DNA from: Ferruginibacter sp.
Lineage (GTDB): Bacteria > Bacteroidota > Bacteroidia > Chitinophagales > Chitinophagaceae
Length of the DNA: 64,000 nucleotides
Assembly (NCBI GenBank): GCA_030831945.1
Contig: JAURKC010000032.1
Coordinates: 124,001-188,000, forward strand
Reading direction: 5' to 3'
Within the stretch, counting starts at the first letter, position 1; the number at the start of each line of letters is the position of its first letter. Below, piece after piece: positions 63,155-64,000 of the stretch. The notes beneath the pieces were generated by a model. The model was not told the DNA's origin. It did not search any database and saw only the letters and a program-made list of their open reading frames with translations. The translations under genes and the position numbers were made by a program.

Positions 63155-64000
63155 CTAAAACATTCGAGGTATCCCCAATTGTGTTTTTCCTGATGAATGG
63201 TATTTTACATTTTCATTAGCTGAAGGATTTTCATTCAATACTTTCCATGACTCTAGTTTACTTCCATTTGGCAATAGTAAAATCTCTTCATTAGGCTTTG
63301 TTTTAAAGTTTATTACCCCTCCACTCATCATTTTATTTTTTGTAAACTTATTGGAAACCATTGTCGCATTTACCCAAGGTAATTCTAAGCTACAATCATT
63401 ACCATGAATGCTTTTTAAGGCTACCCATACTATTTTCCCCGACTTAATTTCTGATGAAATGATAAATCCACCTTGAGCATGTAAAGTAAATCTACCATCC
63501 TTACTAAGATCAAAAGCAGGAAATAATCGAATGATTCCCTCATGACTTTGTAGTAAAGATTCATTCATAGCAGTTGCCATTACACTCATCGCCTCCATCG
63601 ACATATGACGGAAGGGCCATGCTGGAAGAGGAACTTTTTCTCCAGTCGTGGAGCCAATAATATTTACAGGATTGGTTCTAAAATAAGAAGTTCCACGAGC
63701 ATCCTCTTCAACTTCTGAACTAATATGCCCCCAACCATTTACAAAAAATTGCCACTTCGCAGGAAATTGTTTGAGATTAATAGCCAACTCCTTCGCTAAT
63801 CCCAACCTCGCCATCACTATGGGAACTTGCTCCCATCCCATATTCTCAGTTCCATACAAACGAAGAGTAGATGTCATCACATTAAATAAAGATTCATTTT
63901 TTTGTTTTAATCCTACTAATCCTGAAGGAAAAACGGGAGACCAGGGCACTGCTGGAAAAATACCTTCGTAGATTTTAAACTCAGCGGTCTTTTTATTTTT
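63155..64000 (-). CDS. GH95-like glycoside hydrolase, C-terminal part, cut by the window edge
   Basis: The frame is open to the right edge (the last 51 bases read through without a stop), so the N-terminal part is missing; a GTG at 63949 is not a true start. The visible region of about 280 residues includes SMEAMSVMATAMNESLLQSHEGIIRLFPAFD, close to the end of the alpha/alpha barrel in GH95 alpha-fucosidases and related families, then a C-terminal beta domain (GKIVWVALKSIHGNDCSLELPW) that packs behind it. Family assignment is by these blocks only and may change once the catalytic domain is seen. It is convergent with the sialidase gene (11-base gap). Confidence 0.65.
   Translation of the reverse strand, partial: KNKKTAEFKIYEGIFPAVPWSPVFPSGLVGLKQKNESLFNVMTSTLRLYGTENMGWEQVPIVMARLGLAKELAINLKQFPAKWQFFVNGWGHISSEVEEDARGTSYFRTNPVNIIGSTTGEKVPLPAWPFRHMSMEAMSVMATAMNESLLQSHEGIIRLFPAFDLSKDGRFTLHAQGGFIISSEIKSGKIVWVALKSIHGNDCSLELPWVNATMVSNKFTKNKMMSGGVINFKTKPNEEILLLPNGSKLESWKVLNENPSANENVKYHSSGKTQLGIPRMF

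Noticed and set aside
63155..63949. Complete 264-residue protein starting at the GTG at 63949
   Set aside because: The frame continues open to base 64000 with protein-like sequence, so this is the C-terminal part of a longer gene.

Overview
The window looks like chromosomal DNA of a low-GC member of the Bacteroidota, most likely Chitinophagaceae-like. The evidence is the AT-rich composition, several TAnnTTTG-type -7 promoter boxes (12359, 15656, 18196, 25244, 54512, 58585), Bacteroidota-type families (DUF3810, DUF5683 behind parB, the 'putative porin' family behind purine nucleoside phosphorylase, SDR-type threonine dehydrogenase) and a parA-parB-DUF5683-dapB block. No tRNA, rRNA, IS element, phage gene or CRISPR array was recognised. 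No SusC/SusD pair is present although many genes concern carbohydrates.

Layout. 1-8218 (+): a block of 'planctomycete-type' proteins: a truncated PSCyt1/DUF1549/DUF1553 heme protein, a DUF1501 protein, a beta-propeller, a membrane cytochrome with leucine-rich repeats, and a GH39-like glycosidase. 8525-31923: housekeeping and scattered genes: phosphopantetheinyl transferase, dcd, a pentapeptide-repeat protein, tspO, DUF3810, DUF177-rpmF-plsX, threonine dehydrogenase, aconitase, a SET-domain protein, mgtE, an AraC / Na+ symporter / aldolase locus, a parvulin, a transglutaminase-like protein without its cysteine, a TlpA-like thioredoxin, a porin, punA and sucC. 32198-33460: a divergent NRAMP-family transporter.

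33595-48359 (-): ten closely spaced minus-strand genes that form the main system of the window. They encode two very large secreted propeller/HEAT/cytochrome c proteins (one with an SGNH domain), DUF4432, a mannose-6-phosphate isomerase-like cupin, ThuA, two TIM-barrel sugar isomerase/epimerases, an MFS transporter, a Gfo/Idh/MocA dehydrogenase and a DUF1080 3-keto-disaccharide hydrolase. The set reads as an oxidative '3-keto-glycoside' catabolic pathway in which sugar oxidation may be coupled to c-type heme in the periplasm. A strong hairpin after its first gene suggests that this gene is expressed differently from the other nine.

48744-64000: DUF3500, dapD, a GT4 glycosyltransferase with a TsaC-like protein, two outer-membrane barrels, a DEAD-box helicase with a structured leader, a 0.5 kb non-coding spacer with long inverted repeats, a metallophosphoesterase, parA-parB-DUF5683-dapB, a secreted sialidase, and a GH95-like glycosidase cut by the right edge.

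Non-coding structure of note: a heptameric repeat family fills two spacers between convergent genes and runs into stop codons; one of these spacers also holds four copies of a 41-bp tandem repeat. Several gene starts given here are internal to longer open frames (tspO, DUF177, aconitase, TlpA-like, MFS, TIM-barrel, dapD, outer-membrane protein), chosen from family starts, signal peptides or promoter position.
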